A stretch of DNA of 64,000 nt from Hexactinellida sp. DTS-2022. Taxonomy: Eukaryota; Porifera; Hexactinellida. This document shows positions 33,171 to 45,627 of the stretch, in pieces. Both the position numbers and the translations under genes were made by a program. The DNA lies in assembly GCA_028753945.1 (NCBI GenBank), contig JAPNXP010000015.1, positions 2,542,001 through 2,606,000 of the forward strand, given 5' to 3'. Below the pieces are notes generated by a model. That model did no database searches, was not told the DNA's origin, and saw only the letters and a list, made by a program, of their open reading frames with translations. How positions within the stretch are numbered: the stretch's first letter is position 1; every line of letters starts with the position of its first letter.

Positions 33171-33871
33171 CTATAGTGTCTACATATCCAGAGGTGTATG
33201 TAGGTGCCTGGAAGGAACTTTATGTGCCAGCCAGGCATCGGTTGAGGTGCAAAAGTGCTTGTAGAGTGATTCCAATTAGGTGCCGGATTGGCACTTAATT
33301 TAGGATATTCTACCTCCTTCAAATAATGCCTCATCATTGAATTATATCGATATGTATTGTGGCTGACACCTTTATGGTTCCGCGAAAATTAAACTTCTAC
33401 AAAATAAGTGACGGCCAAGAATCCCAGATAAACCCCTGTACATATCCCCCACCCAAAATTACGAATATGCTTATTCATTATCAAAATTTAGGTCATCGTG
33501 ATAATAATAAAATTGTGAAAATTCACTTAGTCACACCATAGCCTACTATACATAAGGCCCCACAGTAAAGTATGAAATTTGGACCAGGGATGCGGTCGCC
33601 GGCGGGAAACGAAAATTGTGTTACTAGTATTTTATTTCAAATTTGGTGACCTATTTCTTAAAAATAGCAAGTCCAATAATTAGTCACTGTCATAAATTGA
33701 GAAAAATTTGTGTACTGACCGCAAAAATATTTTTAGTTTTTGATGTTTTTAATCACCCATAATATATTTAAATGGATAATGTTATATAGCCTTCATTGCA
33801 AAAAATTCGTATTTATTATGTTCAGTGTATGTTGTTCGCTTCTGTTGCTCCAAGACTCACGATACTACAGG

Positions 33872-34035
33872 TTATCCTCCCAAAGAGGCACCCATCGGGA
33901 GAAGATTTTGTGCCGCTTCTCGGAGGTTGCTCGTAAGGTAAAACTCCCAAAGCGGCACCCATCGGGAGAATGATTTTGTGCCGCTTCTCGGAGGTTGCCG
34001 CTACTCGGAGGTGCCGCTTTGGGAGGTTTACCTGT
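33872..34035. repeat. P-element end region: tandem and inverted CCTCCCAAAGCGGCAC hairpins
   Basis: A ~75-bp unit (CTCCCAAAG.GGCACCCATC...GTGCCGCTTCTCGGAGG) occurs twice in tandem, followed by an inverted GAGGTGCCGCTTTGGGAGG. Each unit can fold (GCGGCAC...GTGCCGC). It lies immediately 5' of the THAP-domain transposase; CTTCTCGGAGTGTCCGTTTTGGGAG at about 46.28 kb, beside the second P element, is related. Confidence 0.6.
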
Positions 34036-34082
34036 ACATATACTAATCATTTGATTTATACTATTATCTTTTCAAATTACCA

Positions 34083-36374
34083 ATGCCGAACAGTTGCCCC
34101 GTTTTCGGATGTAGGAGTAACTACAAATCTGATGAAAATGTCCCAGTCTTCAAACTACCAATGAAACCAGATGAACTCAGGCACACATGGATTAGGGCTC
34201 TTCGGAGAGATGATTTACATTGCTTCAAGGGGGTTTACGTCTGTGTGAAGCATTTTCTCGAGGAGTATATTGAATACACCCAGAAAATTCCAAATGGAGA
34301 TGGTACTTTTCGTGAAATTCCAAGAGTCAACCCCAGGGTAAAACAAGGTGCCATTCCAGCTTTTCTACTAGGCCATGCATCTATCCATTCGCAACCTACT
34401 ACCACCAAAAAGCGTAGGCGTCTGTCCCTCGACTCTAAAGATGAAGAACTACTCAACAAAACTTTTACACTTAGCCTGACATCAGAGAGCGAGGAGAAAG
34501 AGAAGTTCAAAATCAACAGTTTCCAGGATGTGCAAGATAAGTTATCTTTGCTTTCTCTACCCAAAACATGGTCATTATGGTATCCAAATGAATATAGCAT
34601 AATTTATATGCTCCCTATTTTAGCAGAAAACAATATCATAGTGAATACGCATTTATTAGTATCTTTCGACTTATCTGTTAGACAGTTAGAGCCTTTCACA
34701 ATGGAGAAATTTTACCACTTTCGCTCTGCTCTATAAGCGATATACGACAAATTGAATTAATTCTCAGTGAGATTTCTGGATCGCCTCGTCCATGTAAACT
34801 CTCCAATGAATCCAAGATCATTAATGAGAAGGCTTGCAATTTATCTTTGGCCAAAGATCATATTGAACGAGGCATTAACAATTTAGATATATCTAATGTT
34901 GATTTAGAAACAGTCTTGTACCCAAGAACAGGCGTAGGTATAACATCCTCACACAAGTTTTGGCTCTTAAAACACACTTGATTTCTCCAGCTTGTTATAA
35001 ATATCTTCAGCAAATGCCTTGTCTATCTCTTCCTCATTTCAATACTTTGGAAAAGTTATATTCTTCTTTTGGATTTGAGAGCGAATTCTTTCCTTTCCTT
35101 AAGCAAACGACCCATTCTTTCTCTGAAGCTGAGAAACATATTATTATTCAAATGGATGAAATACAGTAAAATCGGATATATCATTCAAAGGAGTCAAGAA
35201 ATATAGTTCTAGTCTAAGTCCAGAAGATCCAATTAAAACTGTATTTGCTATTATGGTTTCAAGTCTTCAGAAAAAATTGTCTACTATAGTTCGTCTTTTA
35301 CCTTGTGCATCTCTTTCAGCAGAAAAATATTTCCCATTATTCATTTTGTGTTGAAGATATAGAGCGTTGTGGTTTATTTATCGACATCATCTCAACTGAC
35401 AACTATCCTCCTAATGTGAAGTTATTCAAGCTGTTCTCTCCTGTTGGTAAGCTTGAAACTTGTGTACCCCATCCTTGTGATGTTAATCGGCCTCTTTTTC
35501 TCAATTTCGATTTTGTCCACATTTTAAAAACGATACGAAACAATTGGTTGAATCTAAAGTCAGATAACAGATGTTATATTTATCCCGATTTTAATGATAT
35601 TCCTCTATAACTCTGAGAAGCAAAAGTCTGGCGAAATTAGCCCCGCGTCTAACAATGAAATAATGTTATCCTTCAGTCTTAGAACGTCAAAATGTTAAAT
35701 TAGTGTTGAAAGTAATCCATGAATCCACGATTGCTGCTTTAGCCATTCAAAACGACCAACGTTGTGATGCATTTAAAACAAATACCTCCAGCTTTGTCAA
35801 ATTCTACTCTCTTTATGGAATATGTTCAATGTTAATGTGCCATATCAGATGTTCGATTAAATGATTCTTCCTGTCGCCCATTCACAGTTAATGACGAACG
35901 CTTTACTTTTTTATCCAGGATAGTCCATTGGTTAGATGCTTGGGAATCACTTCCTGCGAAAGATGGAAAATTAAGCAAATGTTTACAAGCTTTAGACATG
36001 CTTGCATTGTGTTACCTCAAATAACTAATTATCTAACCGAGAAATGTGGATATTCTTATCTTTTAACATCCTTCTTACAGACGGATCCATTAGAGCATCA
36101 CTTTGGACTTGATCGTATGATGTCTGGAGAAAATAACCATGTTTCATATCTTCAAATCTTGGAAGCTGAAAGTCGTCTGAAAATTTCTAATATATTGAAT
36201 CTATTTTCAACTTCCCAGGCTAAATCCGCTAATTTTACTATGCAGGAATTCATTAATTCTTTCTTACCTGTTGTTTGCCCACTTCCGATACCGAGATCGA
36301 CTTTGATCCTTTCCTTGAAGAATTATCAGATCTATCAGTCATTGAGTGTAATACCCAAACACTCCAGTCATTAG
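34083..36374 (+). pseudogene. P-element transposase with THAP domain (THAP9-like), frameshifted
   Basis: The first frame (217 residues) opens with a THAP zinc finger: C5, C10, C54, H57, with W36 and the GAIPAF motif near 90. After frame breaks at about 34735 and 34955 follow LKTHLISPACYKYLQQMPCL and the RNase-H-like catalytic segments: QMDEIQ (first D), ISTDNYPPNVKLFKLFS (second D), FDFVHILKTIRNNWL and, in the last frame, PLEHHFGLDRMMSGENNHVSYLQILE (acidic motif region). These are characteristic of P-element/THAP9 transposases. At least four breaks make it non-functional. The right end is lost: right after the stop a Helitron-A 3' remnant (GTGTGTGGTTATGTTCTGCCGCG) begins. Confidence 0.8.
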
Positions 36375-36801
36375 TTTTTAGGTGTGTGGTTATGTTCTGC
36401 CGCGAAGCGAAATATTAAAATACATTACCTATTAAATTTTGAATATAGTAGGGTCAAAATCTGAGAATCCGTAACCAACCTCGGCAAGTTAAGTTTTATG
36501 CCTGATTCTGATACTTTAGTTTAAGATATATCTCGCGATTTAAGCTCCCATGCCGGTCTCGAAAATTTGGGCAAACTTTTTATAGCGACAAATTCAAAGG
36601 GCCTCCGGCAATCATTGAAAAATTAAGGCCCATTTTGAGATAATGAGATAAATAGCAAATAATTTTTCTAATCTAATCATTTTATTATCTCAAAAAGTTA
36701 ATGAAATTAAGAATAAATTATGTATCATCAATGAATAGTAAGTTACATATTCCGGATAGATCAGAACTAGCCCAGTTTACATAAATTGATAGTCTTTGAG
36801 T

Positions 36802-37329
36802 CAGAGTTGTGGATTTGATTGATATTTCATTCAAATCCAAATCAAATCAAATCAAATCCAAATCAAATCCATCCAAATCAAATCCAAATCAAATCCATCC
36901 AAATCAAATCAAATCAAAATCAAAATTATCAAATCCAAATCAAATCCATCTAAATCAAATCCAAATACTACAGAGATAATTAATTGAGATGCGTACTTAG
37001 TTAGATATAATATAATATAATATATACTACTGTATTATACAGATATTTATTCACGTTAATACGAACGCCAGCCAACAAAATCTGTTCGAATTACCCAAAA
37101 TTCGGATTTACGAGTCTACTGTTAGTGTAATATCATCAATATCATATGTATTACATATTGTATAGTACGTAAATTAATTTTTTAAAAGGATTTGACTCAA
37201 AAATTAAATCAAATCAAATAATAGTCAATCAAATCCAAATCAAATCAATTCATTTTCCTTTTAAAATGCATCAAATCCATCCAAATCACATCCAAATCAA
37301 ATCCAAATCAAATCAAATCCACAACTCTG
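36802..37329. mobile_element. hAT MITE built of AAATCAAATCC iteration (528 bp)
   Basis: CAGAGTTGTGGATTTGATT ... AATCAAATCCACAACTCTG with a perfect duplication CTTTGAGT. Most of the interior is degenerate CCAAATCAAAT tandem repeat. Confidence 0.9.
37040..37121. mobile_element. Small pogo-like insertion inside the hAT MITE
   Basis: TA|CAGATATTTATTCACGTTAA...TTTACGAGTCTACTG, with CGTTAATACGAAC and TTCGGATTTACGAG as partly inverted subtermini. Right TA is mutated. Breaks the AAATC iteration. Confidence 0.4.
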
Positions 37330-37360
37330 CTTTGAGTTATGGTTCATTTTAGGAAAGATA

Positions 37361-38642
37361 CACTCCCTGGCCAAAAGTATTTGAACAAGAGGTATTTTAA
37401 TGCAGACACATTATTCTTCTAGCAGAATGTTGAAGGCTATTTAAAATGCCCTAAAATTACTTTAAATTTAGTGCTATATTTAAAAAAATAAAAATAAATT
37501 GGATTCAGGACATTTTCAAAAAAGTATCCATTAAGTGGCAGTGTCGTTGAATGTGCCACTTGTGGCGCAAGTGGCATCTATGGGAATGAGGCTGTATCTC
37601 AGTATAAATGATCGTAATGATTAGATATTTAGCACCTAGAGTAGTTCGATTGTGAGGAATTCAAATCCGAAATCAGAATTTGTATATTTTAATTGCCTCA
37701 TAATTATCCGAAATTAAATATTTAATTAGCTCATTATATAGTTAATGGGTTTATCACCTCTATAGAAATTAAAATTCATAAAAATTGCTATATTCTTATA
37801 CTTAAGGTTAAATTACCCCACATAAATAATTTCTCGCATTTTTCTGTAATTGTGAGAAATAGATCCCCATACGATAGAAAGGTATAAACCAAAAAGAAAA
37901 TGTATCTATCTATTATATTTTTTATTTTTTGTGGGTTTCAAAATTTGGCTAATACAAATCCTCCATAGGACATTACCAAAGTGTTGGTCGTTATTATGCG
38001 GTATTTTGGCAATGCGTCCATCTATGTTTGCTATCAGAATCAATATTTAAAGATTATAAGCGTACGGAGTTGGTAGACGGTTTACATTTTTGAATTATGA
38101 CTCCGAATCTTTTTTTCAAACATTTTATCAAATATCACATAAAAAGATTTCCCTTAAATTCATTTTTTGAGTTCAAAAGGTCGCAATTTTTTTTATTTTG
38201 GTCAAATCAAAATTCTAAACCGGCCACCAACCGCCCATAACGATGATCTATGTGATATATCAAAGAGAATATGACTTTAGCAAATAATGATCTTGAAACC
38301 CACACACCTATCAGGTGGAGTATGAAGAAATCCCCCTATGGGACTTTTGTATTAGCATAAAACTGCACGCCCCATAAATCGAGGTTGTAGAAGATAATTT
38401 GATTCGTTTTCAGTTTGGATCTAGCTATAATGTCTTCCATCATATATGTGAAAAAGAAACACCTAACTTCAAAACGAAATTTATGTGTTTTTTGGGAGAA
38501 TCTGCCGTTATTTAACCTTAACATATCGTTTCATATAAATAGTATTGTAGAAGCACCCGGTCCCGCAAAAGTTAGTTATGTGCTAGGTTTCCTGACTGTT
38601 TTTAAAATAATTATTGTTGTACGAATACTTTTGGCCAGGCAG
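37361..38642. mobile_element. Tc1/mariner-type non-autonomous element, split by a TTAA element
   Basis: TA|CACTCCCTGGCCAAAAGTAT ... ATACTTTTGGCCAGGCAG|TA. The CTGGCCAAAAGTATT terminus and TA duplication are mariner-like. Without the nested 37802-38521 insertion it is about 560 bp, with no transposase. Confidence 0.75.
37806..38517. mobile_element. TTAA-target MITE, copy 1 (712 bp)
   Basis: TTAA|GGTTAAATTACCCCACATA ... ATCTGCCGTTATTTAACC|TTAA. Shares most of its interior with 44702-45421 (GCGTACGGAGTTGGTAGACGG, CGCCCATAACGATGATCTATG). Confidence 0.85.
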
Positions 38643-39227
38643 TACATATCCCTGGAAACCGAGGAATGTGTCAACATTCCATATATAATTTCAAATACAT
38701 ATATTTCGTTTAATTAGTTCTGGCATCATCATGTTCCAATCTTGAACATTTATAACGCATTTAACTATGGTAAAAGCAGGTTATTAAAACACAATATTTC
38801 GCACCCAAAATAGGGATTACGTAATCATATGGTGAAATAGCACAATTCTGAAGGATGCTATGTATAACTTGATACCAAGTTCCTATATAGTTTTAGTACA
38901 TTTATGACGTCTATCATTACTAGTTATGTAGACAAATATAAATAACCTATTTATCAATGGACTTTAAGTAATCCATGGTATACTCAGTGGGTATGGCATT
39001 ATATATCGAAGGTCACGGATCATCTTATGAATACTCGTCAGTCTCAATTATATGTTTCAAATATTCCATTTTCTAATAAACGAAAGTTATAATCGTATTG
39101 ATGTCACATTAAACACTATTTCAAAAGCATCGATATCACTCCAGTTAACGAAAGTTATATAAAAATATACAAACTCTAAAAACACATGGATCGAATTATA
39201 TACAATCACTAAAATTAAGGGATAGCA

Positions 39228-40085
39228 TTAATAACCATAGTTATCCCAGAATGTACAGAATTTACTGCGATATTCAGTACTTATTCTCAGCTTAGAAGCC
39301 TTAGTAGGAGGAACAATTAATCTGCTGAAGGAAGCGTTAAAGTTTGGCCATATGATTTTAGTGATACTCGAACCTGAAGGATCCGAATATTTAGCCATAT
39401 TAGACCAATAAGATGTAATTTCGCATACGAGTGATTCTTCGTCACGGCTAAAACTAAATCCTTCAAGTTTTGCAGATGAAAATATAAAAGGAAGCTCAAT
39501 TCCATGACAAGCATGTTTTTCGCAAAAAGGGAAACGTGAACCCCATGCCTGAAAACTTGCGGGGTGTTCCCATACATACAACCATATCCGTTTTAAAAAA
39601 TCATCTCCATAAATTACTGAAATAGATTTTGTAATATTTAAGGTAGGACAATAAAATGAATAATCACCTACGATATCCGCAATATGAGTTCGGTAATCAG
39701 ATAAATGATTTTGAATAGAATAGAGTTCCTTGATAGCATGAAGGTTATTAGCACCAAAAGAGACAATTACAAAAATTTCAAAATCAGCAATTGACATTTC
39801 ATTATTATAGAGAGAGTATACAAAAAAACGCCCTTCATCATTAGTAGTCCCAATTATAATTGGTACTTGAGTGAACTTAGCTTCTCTAATCAATTTAAAT
39901 GGATCATCAGTAATTTGAATACCATCAATAACTGGAGCCCAAGGAAGAGGAGAAGGAAAATTAGTTATCAGATGATTAGTTGCTAAATTTTGAGAAGCTT
40001 CTTGTGCTTCCATTATTTCAATCCATGTTCTTTTCATCAGACAATTAATTATTTCAATTTCTTTTTCGTGACTACAATGAATATT
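39228..40085 (-). CDS. Carboxylesterase (type B), C-terminal exon
   Basis: This alpha/beta-hydrolase exon carries the acid and histidine of the catalytic triad: E in GTTNDEGRFFVY and H in EKHACHGIELPFIF. It ends at FWDNYGY and a stop. The exon begins at 40085 after an acceptor TTATATTTTAG, adding IHCSHEKEIEIINCL upstream of the first ATG, which fits the conserved 'C....E...CL' region of the family. The exon is 858 nt, exactly 286 codons with the stop, phase 0, and joins in frame to the exon ending at 58455. Family members hydrolyse ester substrates and are usually secreted or ER-resident; the specific substrate cannot be read. It is one gene with the 58-kb exon, not a separate fragment, because the two protein segments abut without gap or overlap. 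Confidence 0.85.
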   Translation of the reverse strand, partial: NIHCSHEKEIEIINCLMKRTWIEIMEAQEASQNLATNHLITNFPSPLPWAPVIDGIQITDDPFKLIREAKFTQVPIIIGTTNDEGRFFVYSLYNNEMSIADFEIFVIVSFGANNLHAIKELYSIQNHLSDYRTHIADIVGDYSFYCPTLNITKSISVIYGDDFLKRIWLYVWEHPASFQAWGSRFPFCEKHACHGIELPFIFSSAKLEGFSFSRDEESLVCEITSYWSNMAKYSDPSGSSITKIIWPNFNASFSRLIVPPTKASKLRISTEYRSKFCTFWDNYGY

Positions 40086-40339
40086 CTAAAATATAAACAA
40101 TAAGAAGTAGAAACGTTTCCATAAAAAGTTTTTTTAACCATTGGCAAATTGTATCGAAATTTAGAAGGAATAGATTCAAGTATTAAACAAAAGTATATTA
40201 TATCCATAACTTAGGTTATAAAAGGCCTATTCACTAAAAATGTATTTCGTGGAATAATGAATAATGAAAGCGCCATTATTTTAAACAATCTTAATACATA
40301 TCGACAAAGTTGAAACCCTTCACTTGTATTTGGTTATTC

Positions 40340-40660
40340 GAATCTACAAATAGAGGATAGCTCAAATATGACTCAAAACTTCCAAAGGGGAAGGGGTGGT
40401 AAACCAATTTCTGAGATAAATTTTGTTACAAAATTCAGGGCAAATAAAAATGATGATCAGTGTTTCTTTCAGACATTTAGGCAAGGGGGAGCAAAGTGGA
40501 GTTTTGGGAATGTGAGGGAGCCGGCTTCAGCATTGATCAATATATGTTTTCAAATTCCAAGAAAGGCACTTAGGATCCAAGGGGGGAAAATGCCAATGCC
40601 CCCGCCCCCCCTAAATGAAACCCTGAAGATTTTTGAAATCTATACAACAATGGCATATAT
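40340..40660. other. G/C-rich block, possible old MITE
   Basis: Contains GGGGAAGGGGTGG and CCCCCGCCCCCCCTAAATG with ends I could not match. The frame at 40368-40679 over it is low-complexity and is not called a gene. Confidence 0.25.
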
Positions 40661-41615
40661 TATTTGGCTAATAAACTAATTGCATTGATAATGAGATACC
40701 AGTTTAATATTAGTATATTATTGATGTATTATGGTTTTAATTCAGCATGCCATGATAATTACAGTAGGAAAGTGTACGTAGAAGAGAAAATGTAGCAAGA
40801 AGATTTAAGTATTATAACTATTAACGAATTTTGATAGATTGAACCATAGCCTACTCTCTACATATGGCCTGAAATCAACCTAGAAAATATGGACCAAGGA
40901 TGAAGGTGATGGTAATATTAATCAAACCACAATATTTAATTTCAAAATATAGAAAAATAATCAACCACATTTATTAGAAATCTTCTTGAATATATCAACT
41001 ATAGATCAGATTTGATTCCATACTCTTCTATAGTATAGTGGCCCAGTTCTAATCTCACTTCCATTATTATTTCTAGGTAGAAAGAGCCATGGCCACACCC
41101 TATACATTGAGGGCAAAAAATTGGCATGTATGTGCGGATTGACCGTCTAGTTTGCACCTAGGGTTACGATTTTGAATAACAATTTTTTGACACCTTTCAA
41201 AATTTGTCTGGTCCATAACTCAAAAAATGTTATACTAAACCCCCATTTTAGATTTGACCAATGGATTCGCCTTAGAATTTCCGTCTGATGGATGGATAGA
41301 AATTTTCATATTGGGTTTAGTTTAAGCAGCAAATGGGATGTGAACTATCTTTGTTTACTCATGTTCAGTTTGAGCACAACTGTTATCTATATGAAATCAT
41401 CCAAATACATCATATTGAGTGCAGTTTACATGTGTTTATTCATTAAGGCTGAAAAGTTACAGGAGAAAGTCATAAGTGCACTTTATAGTGATTATATTGA
41501 GTGACAAATCACTTGCTAACATAGCTAGATTTATAAATATTTGTAAATATTGTGGTTGATCAAATATTACCATCTATTAGTGCACCCATGAACTACTATA
41601 TATACGGCTACACAT

Positions 41616-41882
41616 CAGTGCTCGACAAATTAGGTGGTTTGGTGGCGTTAGCCACAAAAAATCTTTCTTAAGCCACCAAATTTAAACTTTGGTGGCTTAA
41701 CTAATCCACCATTAATTGTGGAATTAATTGATGTTGTGTAGATTAAATTGTTCGCTGAATTATTGGTTATGAATATTAGTGTTATTTACGGCATCAGAAT
41801 TTTGTGAAGCCATCAGCGGTTTGTTAAACCGGCCGTTGATTATTCCTTAGCCACCATCTAAATTTCATTTTGTCGAGCACTG
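41616..41882. mobile_element. hAT MITE (267 bp) in the P-element left repeat
   Basis: CAGTGCTCGACAAATTAGG ... CATTTTGTCGAGCACTG, perfect duplication CTACACAT. The right P-element repeat has the uninterrupted site (GGCTACACATGCTGCC, reverse strand). Confidence 0.95.
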
Positions 41883-42430
41883 CTACACATGCTGCCGAAT
41901 CTTATCAAAAAATAGGAGTCCAGTTTTGTAAATCTCATAAACGAAAAAGTTAGCATCTAATGTATGCGAATACAACTTTCTGGGGTTAAAAAAATACAAG
42001 GAATCAATTAAGACTACTTAAAAAGTTCAAAAGGCCATCACTCATTTGATTTAGGCGCATTTTAATCATGAGTCAGCATTTTACATAATTGCTGTATATC
42101 ATAAACATTTCTATACAATGATATATCTTATGTGTATTCCACGTATACTTCATAATAGAAGTGTCTAAATTTGTTGATAACATTTTCCATGTCCTCCTAA
42201 AATACATGAATAATGTTACCGAATCAACTTCAAAAAATAAGAGTCCAATTAAATATACAACCACAATATCAAAATATAGCTAAATTGATATATGTTCTGA
42301 CTTTTCAATTGGTTATCTAGTTGTATCCCTTGCTAATTAGTAGTGTTTTTTTCTTTGATGATTGCCTATATCTTTCTTTTCTTAGGATATTTAATAGATT
42401 TTTCTATTTGTTTTGATTTTCTTAGCCCAA

Positions 42431-45400
42431 ATGCCTAACAAGTGCGCCGTTTTCGGGAGTATGTCGGGTTACCTCAGTAGTCAAACAAAGCCTCTTTTCC
42501 ATTTTCCAAATGACCAACACAGAGTACTCCAAGAAATGTGGATTAAATTTCTGAATCGTAAAGACTAGACAGTTACTCCGCAATCATGCATTTGCATTGA
42601 CCATTTTCAGGAGAAGTTTGTTGTACGTCATGATAAGCGACTAAGATTAGTTCCTTTTTCCCAGAATCCTATACCTACTATTCATCCTGATACGATTCCT
42701 TTGAGTCAAGCAATTACACCAGCTTTACCTAGGCAAGCTCCGAAGAAACGAAATTTACAGGAATATGAATTGAAGCAATTTAGAATAAAATTTCTCGTTA
42801 ATGATTTGGATGATGTTAAACGATTTATGGAATCAGCACCTGAATATCAAATGCTTCAATTGGTAATGACTGACTTTGGTTTGACAGCCTATATAATTCA
42901 AATCGATTCTGGTATTGCAAAAGTCAAGGAATTATTCACAATGATAACGAACTTCATGTCAAGCTCAGTTTTGAAGGTCTACCAATTCCACTCCCTGAAT
43001 ATATTAGGAACTCTGCACACTGTAAATTGACCTCTCTCGATATGTTGACAAATTTACCCAACTTTTGCAAAAATTATTCAGCTTCGCACAATAATTGTGA
43101 TATTGGGGTAATAAAATAATAACTTGAATCAACATACTACCATCCTAAAGGAAGACCCAAATACTCTACGAATGCTCTCAGGTTTGCCTTGTTAATGCGC
43201 TACAGTTCGCACAATGCCTACCAGTTTTTGAAACATTTTCTCCCGTTGCCATCTGAAACACTGCTAACACAATTGAAATCTCCCTCAATCCAAAGTTCCG
43301 CAGCTCTTTGTGGACTTAGGGATAATCAATTGATTGGAAATGACGTGGTTTATTTTAGAATTTAATGTAATGATAATTTAGGCTATCACTGTTTATTAAT
43401 GTATTCATGTAGGTTCAGTATGACGGTCGGACCATTGTTGGATGTGATGCAGATCTTCGAATGTATAAGAGTGTTTTCTGTCTTATGGTTATTTCGATTA
43501 TGAAGAGCGTTCCCTATGTCCTGAAGGCGATACCAATTGTAAAACTCTCTCAAGAGATCATCTGTAACTATATTCTAAACTGTTTGATAGTTTTGAGTCA
43601 GGGAAACTTAGTCATCCGAGAAATTAACGCAGACAATCCTAGGACAAATTTAAGCCCATTTCAACATCTTTCCAAAGCTTATCCCATTACTGGAAAGCCA
43701 AACTGCATTAGCAATCCACACCGTTCTTCTCAGCATATTTTTCTAATGTTTGACACAGTCCATCTGATTAAAAATGTGAGAAATAATTTGTTAGCCGCGC
43801 GTACATTTCAAGTTCCTCATTGTAGGCTAGTTGTTTCAGATAAACTGCACGAATTTCCTGCTGGCGGTGTGTATTGGGCATGTTTACACAGAATTCATGA
43901 ACATGATCTAAAAGAATGCGGAAAACTTAGAAAGGCTCCAAAGATTAACTTTTCCGTTTTACATCCAGAAATAACAAGCAATCTGTCTCTCTAGCTTTAG
44001 CTATCATTGATCCTACAACAACAACTGCTATCAGTAGCTACCATCCAGAAGAAGTAGCAACACCCGGATTTTTAGATATGTGCTACTCTTGGTGGCTTGT
44101 GTAAATTCTAAACAACGATTCCATCCAGATCCTATTGGAAAAGCTATTGTTCCTAATGATAATAAGCTAGGATTTTAGCGTGGTTTCGCTGATTGGCTAG
44201 AACAATGGTGAGAATCCAAAAAGACTGGTCTCACGAACCAAACCTTTGATGCCTTAATTACAACCAGTCGAGGAATCGCAAATTTATGTGATGATCTCTT
44301 TGCTGATGGCTATGAGTATATAATGACCATAAGAGAGACGATTCTCTCAATATAGGCAAATGAATGGTGGTCGATTTCTTGTTAGCCTGAAAGAAGTAAT
44401 GAGATCTGAGTCAATAATTCAAGTGAAAAGAATCCGCCAAAATTGTTTGGAGCCAGTGGAATACTCAACTTCCAGCTCTTCAGAATCTGGTAAGCTTATT
44501 GAAGAATTTATCGCAGAATTTGTCCAAAGTGAAGAATTTGATAACTTAATCCTCTCTGACGATTGCCAAGAAGTTGTTGTTTATATTTCTGGGTATATCA
44601 CACACTCTTTGATATCCACACTTATATGTAAATTTTGTTTGGAGTGTTTACATAATCACCTAGAAAGTTGTAAAAACCAGTCCTTATGTTGATAGTCTTA
44701 AGGTTAAATTACCCCAGGTGAATGAAATTTCTTGTATCAATCTGTAATTGTGAGAAATATATCCCTGTACTATACAATGCAATAAACCGAAAAGAAAATG
44801 TCCCTATCTATTTTACTTTTTATTTTTTGTCGGTTTCAAAATTTGGCTTATACAAATCTCTCATAGGGCGATTTCCAAAAGTAGTGGTAGATATTATGCG
44901 GTGTTTTGGCAATGCGGCCATCAATGTTTGTTATCAGAATCAATATTGAAATATTATAAGCGTACGGAGTTGGTAGACGGTTTACATTTCTGAATTAAGA
45001 CTCCAAATTATTTTTTTCAAACATTTCATAAAATATGGCATCTATAGGTGACATTTTATTCATTTTTTTGCCTTCAAAAGGTCGCAATTTTTTTGAAATA
45101 GGTCAAATCAAAATTCTAAACCAGTCACCAACCGCCCATAACGATGATCTATGTGATACATAGCTCAGAATATGTCTATAACAAATATTGATTCCCAAAA
45201 CCACTTTTCTATCTAGTGGAGTCCTAAGAAATCCCCCTAGGGTACTTTTGTATTAGCATAAAACTGCACGGCCCATAAATTCGAAATTATAGAAGATAAT
45301 GTAATTTCGTCTTCAGATTGGATCTACCTATAATGTCTTCTAACATATATGTGAAAATCAAATACCTAACTTCAAAACGAAATTTATGTGTTTTTTTGCC

Positions 45401-45627
45401 CGAATCTGCCGTAATTTAACCTTAACAGAGCGGGGCTTACCTTGCCGCCACAATCTCTAAACATCTATGTCCAGAAAGCTTTTTGTGTTATTGAATCAAT
45501 TGAGTCAAAGATACTACATTCTGAACTACCGACCAAAATTCTAACTGCTAGCATATTGGGCTATTTATCAGTTGATTGGAGTCAAGCTTTACATGTGAAA
45601 ACCACATACAAAACATTCGAAAGCTGA
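42431..45627 (+). pseudogene. P-element transposase with THAP domain, broken and interrupted
   Basis: ATG at 42431 begins MPNKCAVFGSMSGY (THAP-like, with the second cysteine replaced by S) and IDHF closes the finger at about 42595-42606 after an in-frame stop at 42567. Further frames give IPLPEYIRNSAHCKL, YSTNALRFALLMRYSS and the RNase-H segment FDTVHLIKNVRNNLLAARTF (43461-43994). The C-terminal frame (44360-44692) with EVVVYISGYITHSL is cut by a TTAA element and resumes at 45425 (PPQSLNIYVQKAFCVIESIE). Multiple breaks: dead. Distinct from the P element at 34 kb (different THAP text). Confidence 0.75.
44702..45421. mobile_element. TTAA-target MITE, copy 2 (720 bp), inside the P transposase
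   Basis: TTAA|GGTTAAATTACCCCAGGTG ... CTGCCGTAATTTAACC|TTAA. Copy of 37806-38517. On both sides the transposase text continues. Confidence 0.88.

Larger units (their letters stand above)
32180..33540 (+). mobile_element. Helitron family A-related internal segment with two MITE insertions
   Basis: Homologous to 46.33-46.69 kb (ACGAAATGGTCAAAACCTGG, GAAAGTGTTAAAATCCACCT, ATTACGAATATGCTTATTCATTATC). The 46-kb copy lacks both MITEs and so serves as the empty site for each. No terminal hairpin remains here. Confidence 0.55.

Noticed and set aside
33028-33264. 78-residue frame with cysteines near its C-terminus
   Set aside because: It overlaps the hAT MITE 32821-33170 and derives from its GGGCCGC repeats and flank.
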